A DNA stretch of 64,000 nt from Melittangium boletus DSM 14713 (lineage in GTDB: Bacteria; Myxococcota; Myxococcia; Myxococcales; Myxococcaceae): assembly GCF_002305855.1 (NCBI RefSeq), contig NZ_CP022163.1:3162292-3226291 (forward strand), in the 5' to 3' direction. The notes under the pieces were generated by a model. It had not been told where the DNA came from. It made no database searches and saw only the letters and a list, made by a program, of their open reading frames with translations. Below are positions 18,490 through 28,064 of the stretch, in pieces (positions within the stretch are counted from its first letter, which is position 1; each line of letters starts with the position of its first letter). Made by a program: the position numbers and the translations under genes.

Positions 18490-20304
18490 TCAGGCGGCGC
18501 TCTTCTCGCCGCGCTTCTCCGCCTCGCGGTAGATGTTCTCCACCTCCTCGCCGTACTTCTTGAGCACGCTGCGGCGCTTGAGCTTGAGCGAGGGGGTGAG
18601 CATGTCGTTGGCGGTGGTGAAGTCCTCGCTCACGAGCAGGAAGTGCTTGGGCTTCTCATAGCCCTTCACGTCCTTGGTGTACTCGGCGATCTGCTCCCGG
18701 TAGAGCTGCTGCACCTCGGGGAGCGTGAGCAGGGCGGGCATGGCGGTGCTCAAGCCCTTCTCCTCGGCCCACTTCGTCAGCGAGCCCATGTCCGGCACGA
18801 TGATGGCCGTGTTGAAGGGCTTGTTCTGGCCGTGCAGCATCGCGTTGACGATGAAGGACGAGAGCTGCAGCGACTGCTCGATGGGGGCCGGCGACACGTA
18901 CTTGCCGTTCTCCAGCTTGTACTGCTCCTTGATGCGGCCGGTGATCCACAGGTACCCGTCCTCGTCCACGTAGCCCATGTCCCCGGTGCGAAAGCCGTGC
19001 TCGGGGGTGAAGGCCTTCTCGTCCTCCTCGGGCAGGTTGTAGTAGCCCTGCATGATGTTGTGCCCGAAGGCGACGATCTCTCCCTGCTTGGGGTCGCCCG
19101 TCTCGGTGCGATCGATCTCCACGCGCGTGCCCGGCAGCGGCTTGCCCACGGAGCCAATCTTGCGGTTGCCCGGGTAGTTGGCGGTGGCGATGGGAGACGT
19201 CTCGGTGAGGCCATAGCCCTCGTAGACGGTGATGCCGAGGTTGTCGATGAACTCGGCCACCTCGCGCGAGATGGCCGCGCCACCGCTGAACGCGTACTTC
19301 ATCCGGCCGCCGAAGCGCGCGCGCACCTTGGAGAAGACGACCTTGTCGAAGAAGGCGTGCTGCAGGTCGAGCAGCGCGCTCGTGCGCTTCTGCTCGGCGA
19401 GCGCCTTGCGCTGCTTGGCGACCTCGATGCCGCGGGTGAAGAGCAGGCGCTTGAGGGGAGACTCCGCCGCCATGCGCTTCTGCAGCCCATCGTAGATGCG
19501 GTTGAAGATGCGCGGCACGGAGAAGATGAGCGAGGGCTTCACCTCGGCCAGGTTCTCGATGATCTTCTCGGTGGACTCGGCGATGCCCATGGAGGCGCCC
19601 ATGGAGTACAGGCCGTGCAGCTCCACGGATTGACCGAAGACGTGCGCCCAGGGCAGGAACGCGAGCGAGCGGTCATCGTCGGACATGGGGAAGATCTCGT
19701 GCATGGCGGCCACGTTGCTCGCGATGTTGCCGTGGCTGAGCTTCACGCCCTTGGGGTTGCCCGTGGTGCCCGAGGTGTAGATGAGGCCGCTCAGGTCCGA
19801 GGGCTTGGGCGAGGCCGCGGGCTGGGGGGACGCGGAGCCCTGGCTCAGCAGGTTCGCGAGGCTGTCCGCGTCCTGCTCGCCGCCGGAGAAGCGGATGACG
19901 TGCTCGAGCGCGGGCAGGGATGATTTGAGCGCCGAGATCTTCTTGGCGATGGCGTCGGTGGCGACGAACACCACCTTGGCGCCACAGTCATTGAGGATGT
20001 ACTGCCACTCCTTCTCCTGCTGCTGCTCGTACATGGGCACATAGGCGGCCCCGAGCGTGTACGACGCATAGGCACCCACCGCCCACTCGTGGCGGTTGTT
20101 GGAGATGACGGCCACGCGATCGCCCGCCGTCACGCCCAGCTTCGCCAACCCACCGCGCAGGTCGTCCACCTTCTGCGCGAACTGGATGTACGTCATCTCC
20201 ACCCAGGCGCCGTTCTTCTTCTCGAGGAAGAGCGTCCGCGGGCCGTAGTGCGCCGTGCTTTGGAGGAAGATGTCGACCAACGTCTCGAACTTGGGTCGCG
20301 TCAT
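18490..20304 (-). CDS. Long-chain fatty acid-CoA ligase (AMP-forming)
   Basis: 604-residue ANL-superfamily enzyme that activates fatty acids through an acyl-adenylate. The AMP-binding P-loop is present as YTSGTTGNPKGVKLSH, followed by FLPWAHVFGQSVE, the YGLTETSPIAT motif, FRTGDMGYVDEDGYLWITGR with the adenosine-binding Asp, and a final domain with ITGRIKEQYKLENGKYVSP typical of FadD15-type long-chain ligases. AGGAGC precedes the ATG. The downstream end faces the HIT gene, and the upstream region contains the cytochrome-oxidase remnant. Chain-length preference cannot be read from sequence. Confidence 0.93.
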   Translation of the reverse strand: MTRPKFETLVDIFLQSTAHYGPRTLFLEKKNGAWVEMTYIQFAQKVDDLRGGLAKLGVTAGDRVAVISNNRHEWAVGAYASYTLGAAYVPMYEQQQEKEWQYILNDCGAKVVFVATDAIAKKISALKSSLPALEHVIRFSGGEQDADSLANLLSQGSASPQPAASPKPSDLSGLIYTSGTTGNPKGVKLSHGNIASNVAAMHEIFPMSDDDRSLAFLPWAHVFGQSVELHGLYSMGASMGIAESTEKIIENLAEVKPSLIFSVPRIFNRIYDGLQKRMAAESPLKRLLFTRGIEVAKQRKALAEQKRTSALLDLQHAFFDKVVFSKVRARFGGRMKYAFSGGAAISREVAEFIDNLGITVYEGYGLTETSPIATANYPGNRKIGSVGKPLPGTRVEIDRTETGDPKQGEIVAFGHNIMQGYYNLPEEDEKAFTPEHGFRTGDMGYVDEDGYLWITGRIKEQYKLENGKYVSPAPIEQSLQLSSFIVNAMLHGQNKPFNTAIIVPDMGSLTKWAEEKGLSTAMPALLTLPEVQQLYREQIAEYTKDVKGYEKPKHFLLVSEDFTTANDMLTPSLKLKRRSVLKKYGEEVENIYREAEKRGEKSAA

Positions 20305-20468
20305 GGCTCGGGCTCCTGGGAAGTGAGCAGGCGGGCGACATCACACCAGGAGACGCCCCCCTCAGTCTCAACAAGTCACCAGGAAGCTAACCCAATTCCA
20401 AGCACTACTGGATGGGTCCCCAGGCTCATTTGCCCGGCACCTGGGGTAAAAAGAACTGACGCACGGCG

Positions 20469-20712
20469 TCAGGACTCACGAGGCGTGGCCCGCTGGAAGA
20501 TGCGCAGCAGCAAGAGGAGCGAGGGGAGGATGAGCACGACGAGCGCCGCGAGGAACACGGCGCTGCCCGAGCCCAGGGCCCGCCGCCGGAAGTCCTCCTG
20601 GAGCGCGGGCTCGCGCGTCTCGGCCGTGAGGTACACCGAAGGCCAGGGACAACCCCATCTGAGCCCGCGCGTAGAGCAGTTCCATGGGAAGGGCCGCGTT
20701 CGCGGAGGACAT
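20469..20712 (-). pseudogene. Remnant fusing a CydA-like start to CydB-like middle and end pieces
   Basis: From the ATG at 20712 the first frame reads a CydA-like N-terminus (PMELLYARAQMGLSLAF), then breaks. From about 20645 a different frame reads SVYLTAETREPALQEDF and RRRALGSG, like the middle of cytochrome bd subunit II, joined directly to AVFLAALVVLILPSLLLLLR plus a short basic tail ending at the TGA at 20469-20471, like the CydB C-terminus. This looks like a cydAB operon reduced to about 240 bases by at least two deletions. The match is from remembered family patterns and not an alignment. A chance small membrane ORF is the alternative. Confidence 0.55.
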
Positions 20713-20724
20713 CGCCCCCGGGAG

Positions 20725-21264
20725 CTAGGCGTGGGCCTCGGCCTGGACGAAGCGGACTCCCGGACGCTTCGAGATCTTCTGGGCCGCCTGGGTCGACGAG
20801 GGAACCAGCGTCTGCACGGCGTTCCTGGCCAGGGCGCTGGCCAGGGCGGTGCCGAAGATGAAGAAGAGCTTGCGGCCCAGCTCGATGGCGAAGGGCTGTT
20901 GCTTGGAGGAGGAGGCCACCTGGTCCGGGTGGTTCCAGGCGCGCCACACCGCGCGCCGGCGCCGCTCCCAGACCACCCGCTCCTGACGGCGCCCGTTGAA
21001 GAACGAGACGCCCACGCCCACGGCCACGGCCGTCAACGCACCGGCGCCGATCTTGAGCAGCAGCTCGCGGTTGCGCTCGAGGACCTGACGCACCTGGAAC
21101 TTCATGTCGAAGGCCCGCTCGCGGCGCCGGTCCAGTTCCTGGAGGGTGAGCAGCAGTTCGTCCCGGAGCCGGTCCGCGGTGCGCTCCACCTGCTCGCGCT
21201 CGCTCAGTCCCGAGGTGATGGCGCCCCCGCGCTTCGTGTCGTCACGCTTCGTGTCATCACTCAT
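20725..21264 (-). CDS. DUF3618-like membrane-associated protein
   Basis: 179 residues with an AAGGAGA site 8 bases before the ATG. The N-terminus is charged and Thr/Lys-rich, then a helical EREQVERTADRLRDELLLTL segment of the kind seen in DUF3618 proteins, a membrane helix (LLKIGAGALTAVAVGVGVSF) at about residues 72-91 and a second hydrophobic stretch (ELGRKLFFIFGTALASALAR). Its start overlaps the stop of the upstream holin-X-like gene (ATGA), so the two are translationally coupled. Pairs of this kind often accompany envelope-stress genes; a precise function is not known. Confidence 0.7.
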   Translation of the reverse strand: MSDDTKRDDTKRGGAITSGLSEREQVERTADRLRDELLLTLQELDRRRERAFDMKFQVRQVLERNRELLLKIGAGALTAVAVGVGVSFFNGRRQERVVWERRRRAVWRAWNHPDQVASSSKQQPFAIELGRKLFFIFGTALASALARNAVQTLVPSSTQAAQKISKRPGVRFVQAEAHA

Positions 21265-21665
21265 TGCAGGGTCTCCTTGGTGCGCACGAGGTCCGCCTTC
21301 AAACGCTCCTGGGTATGGGGCAGGGGCTGTTTCGGCAGCCGCTTGTTCCCCGCCCACGCGAGTCCTCCGGAGACCAAGAGCAGGAAGGCGCCCACCAGCA
21401 GCACGCCCAGCCACTGGGCCAGCGGCAGCGCCAGTCCCGCCGCCACGAGCAGCGCCGACAAGCCCACCAGGGCCAGGACCGCACCCGCTCCCAGGAGGAT
21501 GCCCGCGCTCTTCGCCGCGGTGATCTCCTCCTTCAACTCCTTCTTCGCGTGCAGGACTTCCGCCCGGGCCAGTAGCCGCGCCTCTTCGATGGCATGGCGG
21601 ACCAGCTCCGCGGTGGACAGCGATTCCAGTTGCCTGCGCTCCAGCCGCTCCGATTCGAATTCCAC
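21261..21665 (-). CDS. Phage holin family / Holin-X (Phage_holin_3_6) protein
   Basis: 134 residues. A GTG start at 21665 is supported by GGGGAGG 6 bases upstream. The N-terminal amphipathic part (STAELVRHAIEEARLLARAE, LHAKKELKEEI) precedes two membrane helices separated by LPLAQWLG, the pattern of Actinobacterial Holin-X. Despite the name these are chromosomal envelope proteins and there is no phage context here. First gene of a two-gene unit with the DUF3618-like gene. Confidence 0.78.
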   Translation of the reverse strand: MEFESERLERRQLESLSTAELVRHAIEEARLLARAEVLHAKKELKEEITAAKSAGILLGAGAVLALVGLSALLVAAGLALPLAQWLGVLLVGAFLLLVSGGLAWAGNKRLPKQPLPHTQERLKADLVRTKETLQ

Positions 21666-21814
21666 GTGCCGCCTCCCCAGGCGTCCGTGAACCCACCTGG
21701 TGGTCGCAGGTGAGTTCCGCTCTCCCGCGAGAAGTTGGAATCGAGAGGCCGCCAGGGGAAGTCGAGCGGGCGTGACGAAGGCTCGCTCGCCCGGCCGCTG
21801 CTCCGAGGACTTGG

Positions 21815-22882
21815 TTAGCGGCGGCGCTTGTGTTGGGCGAGCGCGGTGGCGAGGGTCTCGCGCACCTGCCGGGCCTGGAAGAGGCGATCCGCGGCGTCCA
21901 CCAGGGTGTCGGCGTACAGCACGCCCTTGCGCAGGCGCGAGGGGATGGCGGCCGTGCCCAGGTGGGAGCCGAGCATGGCGCCCGTGCAGGCGGCGGCCGC
22001 GTCGGCCTCGCCGCCACAGCGCAGCGTGAGCTCCACGGCCTTGCGGAAGTCGTGCGGCATCTTGAGGGTCGCGTACACAGCGGTGAGCAGCACCGGCACC
22101 ACGTGAGGAGGCAGGCCCTCCACGCCCCGGAGCTGGCTGGGCGGCACGCTCACCTTGCGCAACTGCGTCAGCGCGCGCGCCGTGTCCCACGTGAGCAGAC
22201 GGGGCAGGTGGCGCAGTTCCTCGGCCAGCTCCTGATCATGCGCCGCGGCCGCCAGCGCCAGCTCCTCGCAGAACGCGGCGGGAGTGGGCGGCTCCTTCGT
22301 CGTCAGGCCCATGGCCACCGCCTGCGCGAAGGCGGCGGCGGCGCCAGCGCACGTGGGATCCTTGTGCGTGAGGATGGAGAGCACGCCCGCGTCGTGACGG
22401 ATGCGCACGCGGCTCTTGCTCTCGAAGAGGCCCACCACCATGGCGCGGCTGAGCACCGAGTGACACTTGACGCCCAGGGGCGAGCCCGCGCTCATCCACG
22501 GCGTGCCCATCGCGAGCTTCTGCAGGGACTCGGCGAGCGGCTTGGGCGGCTGCAGGATGATGCCCTCCTGCCACAGCCACGCGAGGTGCACCGCGGTGCT
22601 GCGCCCATCCACCTTGCCCTCGCGGATGACGCTCTCGGCGGTGGCGAGCATGAGCTGCGTGTCGTCGGAGAACTGGCCCTTGGCGAACTTGCCCCGGGGC
22701 CGGGGCGCGAAGTCGTCGGCCAGGCCGCTCAGACGCGCGAGGTTCACCGGCGGAATGCCCTTGAGGGGAAACCCCAGGGCATCTCCGATCGCGAGTCCCA
22801 GGAACGCCGCTTGAAACCTATCCTGGCGCTCGGCGGGGGTCATCGACATGGGGAGCGGCAAGATAACCAAACCGCGTTGCAT
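21815..22882 (-). CDS. ADP-ribosylglycohydrolase (ARH) family protein
   Basis: 355 residues. The ARH fold removes ADP-ribose from Arg or Ser, or reverses nitrogenase-type modification. Metal-site motifs: LGLAIGDALGFP, GQFSDDTQLMLATAES, and a C-terminal GGEADAAAACTGAMLGSHLG where the common GGDxD has Glu-Ala-Asp. The loss of the first Asp may alter the Mg site. The start at 22882 is the longest; ATGs at 22849 and 22843 are possible. No ADP-ribosyltransferase gene lies beside it, so the substrate is open. Confidence 0.85.
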   Translation of the reverse strand: MQRGLVILPLPMSMTPAERQDRFQAAFLGLAIGDALGFPLKGIPPVNLARLSGLADDFAPRPRGKFAKGQFSDDTQLMLATAESVIREGKVDGRSTAVHLAWLWQEGIILQPPKPLAESLQKLAMGTPWMSAGSPLGVKCHSVLSRAMVVGLFESKSRVRIRHDAGVLSILTHKDPTCAGAAAAFAQAVAMGLTTKEPPTPAAFCEELALAAAAHDQELAEELRHLPRLLTWDTARALTQLRKVSVPPSQLRGVEGLPPHVVPVLLTAVYATLKMPHDFRKAVELTLRCGGEADAAAACTGAMLGSHLGTAAIPSRLRKGVLYADTLVDAADRLFQARQVRETLATALAQHKRRR

Positions 22883-22966
22883 GACCAGTCCCGACTTTCA
22901 TTCCGCCGCGAGTTCCCCACGCACCACGCACAGATTGGGTGAAGGGCGCTCTCCCACCACAAGCGG

Positions 22967-23227
22967 CTACTCGTCACGCCCCAGGTTGACAACCGCCTGG
23001 AGACGGGCCACGACCGCTTCGGCGCCTTGATGCAGGTGCACCCCATCCCAGAGGGCGGGCGTGCTGTGTCCACCACGTTCGCGCCACGCGGCCTCCGCTT
23101 CCGGGAAGGCGATGTTGCGAAAGCGCACGCGATCCTCCAGCGCGTGGTCCACGACGTAGAGGCGCGCCACGGCGGAGGGAGGATCCGCGATCAGGTGGAA
23201 GAGTTCGAGCACGGCAAAGACAGACAT
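22967..23227 (-). CDS. Thioredoxin-fold small protein without CxxC (glutaredoxin/GST-N like)
   Basis: 86 residues. It starts LELFHLIADPPSAVARLYVV and continues RVRFRNIAFPEAEAAW, then GGHSTPALWDGVHLHQG: the cis-Pro strand (STPALW) and the following helix of a glutaredoxin or GST N-terminal domain. The usual redox CxxC is absent, the corresponding region reading DPPSAVA, so it is probably a binding or structural protein. No strong ribosome site is visible, which lowers confidence in the start. It lies upstream of atpC's 3' end on the same strand but reads out of the atp cluster. Confidence 0.55.
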   Translation of the reverse strand: MSVFAVLELFHLIADPPSAVARLYVVDHALEDRVRFRNIAFPEAEAAWRERGGHSTPALWDGVHLHQGAEAVVARLQAVVNLGRDE

Positions 23228-23268
23228 GCGCGGCCGCGGGACGCGCCGCGCGGAAATTCAAGACACGG

Positions 23269-23673
23269 CTAGCGGGCGGCGGCGTTCACGCGCGCCGTCT
23301 CGCGGCGCACGGTGGCCTGCTCGACGCCGAAGCGGACATCGTCCGACGGCATGCCGCGCAGACGCTCCTGCGCCTCCGCCAGACGCCGGCGCGCGGCCTC
23401 CACATCGATGGCCGACACGGGCTCGACCACGTCCGCGAGCACGAGCACCTTGTCGTTGCCCACCTCGACGAAGCCACCGGCCACGAAGTAGGCCTCGCGC
23501 GGGGTGCCCTCGCCCGAGAGGGTGAGGAGGCCCGGCTCGATGAGCGACAGGAACGGGGTGTGGCCCGGCCGCACGCCGAACAGGCCCTTCGCGCCGGGAA
23601 CGATCGCCTCGTCCGCCTGCACCGACAGGACGCGCTTCTCGGGGGTGACAATCTCGACCGTCAGCTTGGCCAT
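23269..23673 (-). CDS. atpC: ATP synthase F1 epsilon subunit
   Basis: 134 residues. The beta-sandwich starts AKLTVEIVTPEKRVLSVQAD, with the family's VVPGAKGLFGVRPGHTP-like block present as IVPGAKGLFGVRPGHTPFLS, followed by the A-E-x-A-R-R-R-L C-terminal helix (IDVEAARRRLAEAQERL). Epsilon sits on the central stalk and regulates ATP hydrolysis. It is the last gene of atpG-atpD-(exported protein)-atpC, 17 bases after the extra gene. Confidence 0.95.
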   Translation of the reverse strand: MAKLTVEIVTPEKRVLSVQADEAIVPGAKGLFGVRPGHTPFLSLIEPGLLTLSGEGTPREAYFVAGGFVEVGNDKVLVLADVVEPVSAIDVEAARRRLAEAQERLRGMPSDDVRFGVEQATVRRETARVNAAAR

Positions 23674-23690
23674 GGGCTTTTCCGTGCTCT

Positions 23691-24236
23691 CTAGAAGGTC
23701 AGTTGGTGGGTCTTACCGCCGCCCACCGTCTCGAAATCAATGCGCCCGGCATCCGTCAGGCGGGGACCCTTGCCCGGCACTCCGAGCAGGCCCTCCAACC
23801 ATTTGATGTGCTGCGACATCTGCCGCACCTCGGGCAGGGCCTGCCGGCTCACGAAGTCCAGCAGCCGCCGCTCCTCCACCCGCGCGCCGTTGCGGTCATA
23901 CTCCGCCGCCACGACCGTGTTGGCCCAGGCGGGCAACTTCTTGTTCCGCTTGCCGGGCAGCTTCTGCGTGCCCTTGGGCGCCAGCGGGTAGAGGATCCAC
24001 ACCTTCGCTCCGTCATCGGAGACGAAGTACAGGTCATCCACGCCGCCCACGCACCGCTCCAACTTCCACTCGATGCCGCTCTCCTTGGAGACCTCGAGCG
24101 TGCACTGCTCGGGCCCCCGGACCACCATGCGCACGCTGTAGGTGCCCTTGGCACTCACCCGCGCACGGCTGGAGCGCTCCGCCGCCAGGCCAGGAAGCGC
24201 CAGCAACACCATCCCGATGACGACGGAACGAAGCAT
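23691..24236 (-). CDS. Exported hypothetical protein inserted between atpD and atpC
   Basis: 181 residues with a cleavable signal (MLRSVVIGMVLLALPGLAAE). The mature part is beta-rich and basic (KGTYSVRMVVRGPEQCTLEV, KLPGKRNKKLPAWA) without a recognised domain. It lies 42 bases after atpD and 17 bases before atpC on the same strand, so it is co-transcribed with F1 genes although its product leaves the cytoplasm. It cannot be an F1 subunit; its position may be historical or it may share a growth-linked expression level. Confidence 0.7.
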   Translation of the reverse strand: MLRSVVIGMVLLALPGLAAERSSRARVSAKGTYSVRMVVRGPEQCTLEVSKESGIEWKLERCVGGVDDLYFVSDDGAKVWILYPLAPKGTQKLPGKRNKKLPAWANTVVAAEYDRNGARVEERRLLDFVSRQALPEVRQMSQHIKWLEGLLGVPGKGPRLTDAGRIDFETVGGGKTHQLTF

Positions 24237-24278
24237 GTGGACTCCTCCTGGCGCGGGGGGCGGGAGCGGCTGGCGGAA

Positions 24279-25781
<1,503 letters not shown>

Positions 25782-25840
25782 CTACTCGCAGGCTCCCCCG
25801 GAGGTCAACATTGGAGGCCGTCTGGCCAGAAGCCGAACTT

Positions 25841-26749
25841 CTACTTCAACGCCTCGGCGCCCGACACGATCTCCATCAACTCGTTGGTGATGACCGCCTG
25901 GCGGGTGCGGTTGTAGGTGAGCGACAGGCTGGCGATCATGTCCGTGGCGTTGCTCGTCGCGTTCTCCATGGCGGACATGCGCGAGCCGTGCTCGCTCGCC
26001 ACGCTCTCCAGGAGCGAGCGGTAGAGCTTGATGGCCACGGCCTGGGGCACCAGGCGATCCAACACTTCCTGGCGGCCCGGCTCGTACTTGAAGTCCACCA
26101 GATCCGGGGTGGGCTGCGCCTGGGGGGCGGCCTGGCCGACCTGGGCCGCGGTGGGCGCGCTGACCGACAGCGTCTGCAGGGGCAGCAGCTGCGCCAGGGT
26201 CACCTTCTGGTTAATGGCGGAGATGAACTCGTTGTAGATGATGTAGACGGCATCCACGTCGCCCTTGAGGAAGCGCGCGCTCATCTCCTCGGCCACGGCG
26301 GCGGCCTGGTTGTAGTCGGGCTTCTGGGACAGGTGCCCGAAGTCCTTGCGCATCTGCTGGCCGCGCTGGCGGAAGAAGTCGTTGCCCTTGCGGCCCACGG
26401 TGGACAGCTCCACCTGCACGCCGCTGTTCTCGTAGAGGAAGCGGCTGGCGCGGCGGATCACGTTGGAGTTGAAACCACCGGCGAGGCCGCGGTCCGACGT
26501 GAGCAGCAGCACCTCCACCTTGCGGATCGGGCGCGAGGCCAGGAGCGGATGGGCCAGCTCCTCTCCCTGCGAGCGCACGACGAGGTCGGAGATGATCTGG
26601 TCGAGGATCTGCGCGTACGGCCGCGCGGCGGTGATGGCGTCCTGGGCCTTGCGCAGCTTGGCGGCGGCCACCATCTTCATCGCCTTGGTGATCTGCCGCG
26701 TGTTCTTCACCGAGCGGATGCGCTTGCGAATGTCGCGAAGAGACGCCAT
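25841..26749 (-). CDS. atpG: ATP synthase F1 gamma subunit
   Basis: 302 residues, the rotating central shaft. The diagnostic N-terminal [20 protein letters not shown] and [15 protein letters not shown] and the C-terminal [17 protein letters not shown] and [20 protein letters not shown] are intact. There is a longer, A/P/Q-rich central loop (about residues 193-212) than in short gammas. It is the first gene of its unit, directly behind its own promoter, so atpA and the other F1/Fo genes must lie elsewhere. Confidence 0.97.
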   Translation of the reverse strand: MASLRDIRKRIRSVKNTRQITKAMKMVAAAKLRKAQDAITAARPYAQILDQIISDLVVRSQGEELAHPLLASRPIRKVEVLLLTSDRGLAGGFNSNVIRRASRFLYENSGVQVELSTVGRKGNDFFRQRGQQMRKDFGHLSQKPDYNQAAAVAEEMSARFLKGDVDAVYIIYNEFISAINQKVTLAQLLPLQTLSVSAPTAAQVGQAAPQAQPTPDLVDFKYEPGRQEVLDRLVPQAVAIKLYRSLLESVASEHGSRMSAMENATSNATDMIASLSLTYNRTRQAVITNELMEIVSGAEALK

Positions 26750-26807
26750 GAGGCCACCAGCTCCTGTAGAAACGAGGGCCTGAGGGTTCGGCCCGGTCGC
26801 GGCCCCC

Positions 26808-26835
26808 TATATAGGCTGGTGTGGCGGCCGGTCAA
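26808..26835 (-). promoter_or_regulatory. Sigma70-type promoter of the atpG-atpD-atpC unit
   Basis: On the minus strand TTGACC is followed after 16 bases by TATATA. This is the strongest housekeeping promoter match in the window, and transcription would begin about 50 bases before atpG. The TATATA sits in CCTATATAGG, very unlike the surrounding GC-rich DNA. Confidence 0.6.
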
Positions 26836-26966
26836 CCGTGGCCTTCCAACCAGACGCCCCCTTTTCCGGGAGCCGGGAATCCACCGCCCGTGTCGGCGGT
26901 CGGGTAGCGGGCAAGGGAGTTGCTTTTTCCCACCAGGCGCTGGGACGACAAGGAGGGTCACGGCCG

Positions 26967-27635
26967 TTGGGCCGGAAATTCATGGGCAGTGGCGGTCACA
27001 AGAAGCGGTGGAGGCGATCAGCCCTCCTGATGGTGCTCGGGCTGGGCCTGGGCGCCGCCCTGGCCGTGGGGGCCGTGTCCCTCTACGTGGAGTGGCGCTA
27101 CGTGGATCGCATCCTCCCGCGCGCGCAAGCTCCCCAGGCCCCGGTGGCGCTCGTGTATGGCGCGGGCCTCGCCCCGGGGGGCAAACCCTCGCCCGTGCTC
27201 GCCCAACGGTTGGATGCCGCCCTGGCCCTCTACCACTCGGGCACGGTGGGCATGCTGCTGCTCAGCGGAGACAACTCGGACCGCTTCCACGACGAGACGC
27301 GCGCCATGGTGCGCTACGTGCGCGAACGGGGCGTCCCCTCCGAGGCCATCCAGGAAGACACCGCGGGCCTGTCCACCTACGACAGCTCCGTGCGGGCCCG
27401 CACCGTCTTCGGAGTGCGAGAGGCCCTGCTCGTCACCCAGCGCTTCCACCTGACCCGGGCGCTCTACATCGCCAACTCGGTGGGCATCGACGCATGGGGC
27501 GTGGCCGCGGACGAGGGCCGTCCCACCACCCGCCGCTACGCCCTGCGCGAAACGCTCTCGCGCGTGCTCGCCCTGCTCATGGTGTGGGCGGGTGCCGAGC
27601 CTCAATACCCCTCCGGCGCGCCTCCCCCACGCTGA
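26967..27635 (+). CDS. SanA/YdcF-like (DUF218) membrane-anchored protein
   Basis: About 222 residues. After a basic N-terminus one membrane helix (ALLMVLGLGLGAALAVGAVS) anchors a periplasmic DUF218 domain: ALVYGAGLAPGGKPSPVLAQ, LLLSGDNSD, the acidic LSTYDSS, and VTQRFHLTRALYIANSVGID. SanA in E. coli affects envelope permeability to vancomycin at high temperature. I chose the TTG at 26967 because AAGGAGG lies 10 bases upstream; the ATG at 26982 is too far from it. Divergent from atpG. Confidence 0.85.
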   Translation: MGRKFMGSGGHKKRWRRSALLMVLGLGLGAALAVGAVSLYVEWRYVDRILPRAQAPQAPVALVYGAGLAPGGKPSPVLAQRLDAALALYHSGTVGMLLLSGDNSDRFHDETRAMVRYVRERGVPSEAIQEDTAGLSTYDSSVRARTVFGVREALLVTQRFHLTRALYIANSVGIDAWGVAADEGRPTTRRYALRETLSRVLALLMVWAGAEPQYPSGAPPPR

Positions 27636-27736
27636 GCGCCCTGGCGGCGAGCGGGCGGTCGAGGGCCGTTGCGTGAAGCCTCTTGGATTCGCACCGTTGC
27701 TAGAGCGCCATCCCGGCGTCCCTGGGAGACACTGCC

Positions 27737-28009
27737 ATGCGATTCAAGAAGCTCGGAGCCGAGGAAGTGGGCGAATCCGAATCCCTGCGCCACCGGGATC
27801 CCATCACCGGCCGGGAGGAGCTGAACCTCACCGACGCGGAGCTGTCCATGAGCCCGCCGCTGGAGGAAGAAGCCGACTCGCGCGACATCCTCCCGGATCA
27901 AATCCAGGAGTTCCGCCGGGCGGGCGACGAGGAAGAGGAGCAGGAAATCACCGCCCGGCCCAGCGAGCCCATGCGGCCCATCCGTCCGGACGATCTCTCC
28001 AACGACTGA
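27737..28009 (+). CDS. Small acidic hypothetical protein
   Basis: 90 residues beginning MRFKKLGAEEVGESESL, preceded by GGGAGAC at good spacing. The sequence is highly acidic (DEEEEQEI) and Pro/Arg-bearing towards the end, with no hydrophobic segment, so it is probably cytosolic and partly disordered. RHRDPITGREELNL looks like a small conserved element. No known family was recognised. A bidirectional hairpin follows the stop. Confidence 0.6.
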   Translation: MRFKKLGAEEVGESESLRHRDPITGREELNLTDAELSMSPPLEEEADSRDILPDQIQEFRRAGDEEEEQEITARPSEPMRPIRPDDLSND

Positions 28010-28025
28010 CCTCTCCCGAGCCCGA

Positions 28026-28053
28026 GACGAGGGCCCCAGGAGGGCCCTCCGTC
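28026..28053. terminator. Hairpin between convergent genes
   Basis: GACGAGGGCC pairs with GGCCCTC-C-GTC with one bulged base and a 7-base loop. It lies between the converging ends of the small acidic gene (28009) and the SUKH-like gene (28065). There is no U-tract, as is common in high-GC bacteria. Confidence 0.5.
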
Positions 28054-28064
28054 CGGATGACGGC

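Noticed and set aside
21261..21665. Holin-like gene as a sign of a prophage
   Set aside because: Holin-X family proteins are chromosomal in many bacteria; no structural, lysis or integration genes are nearby.
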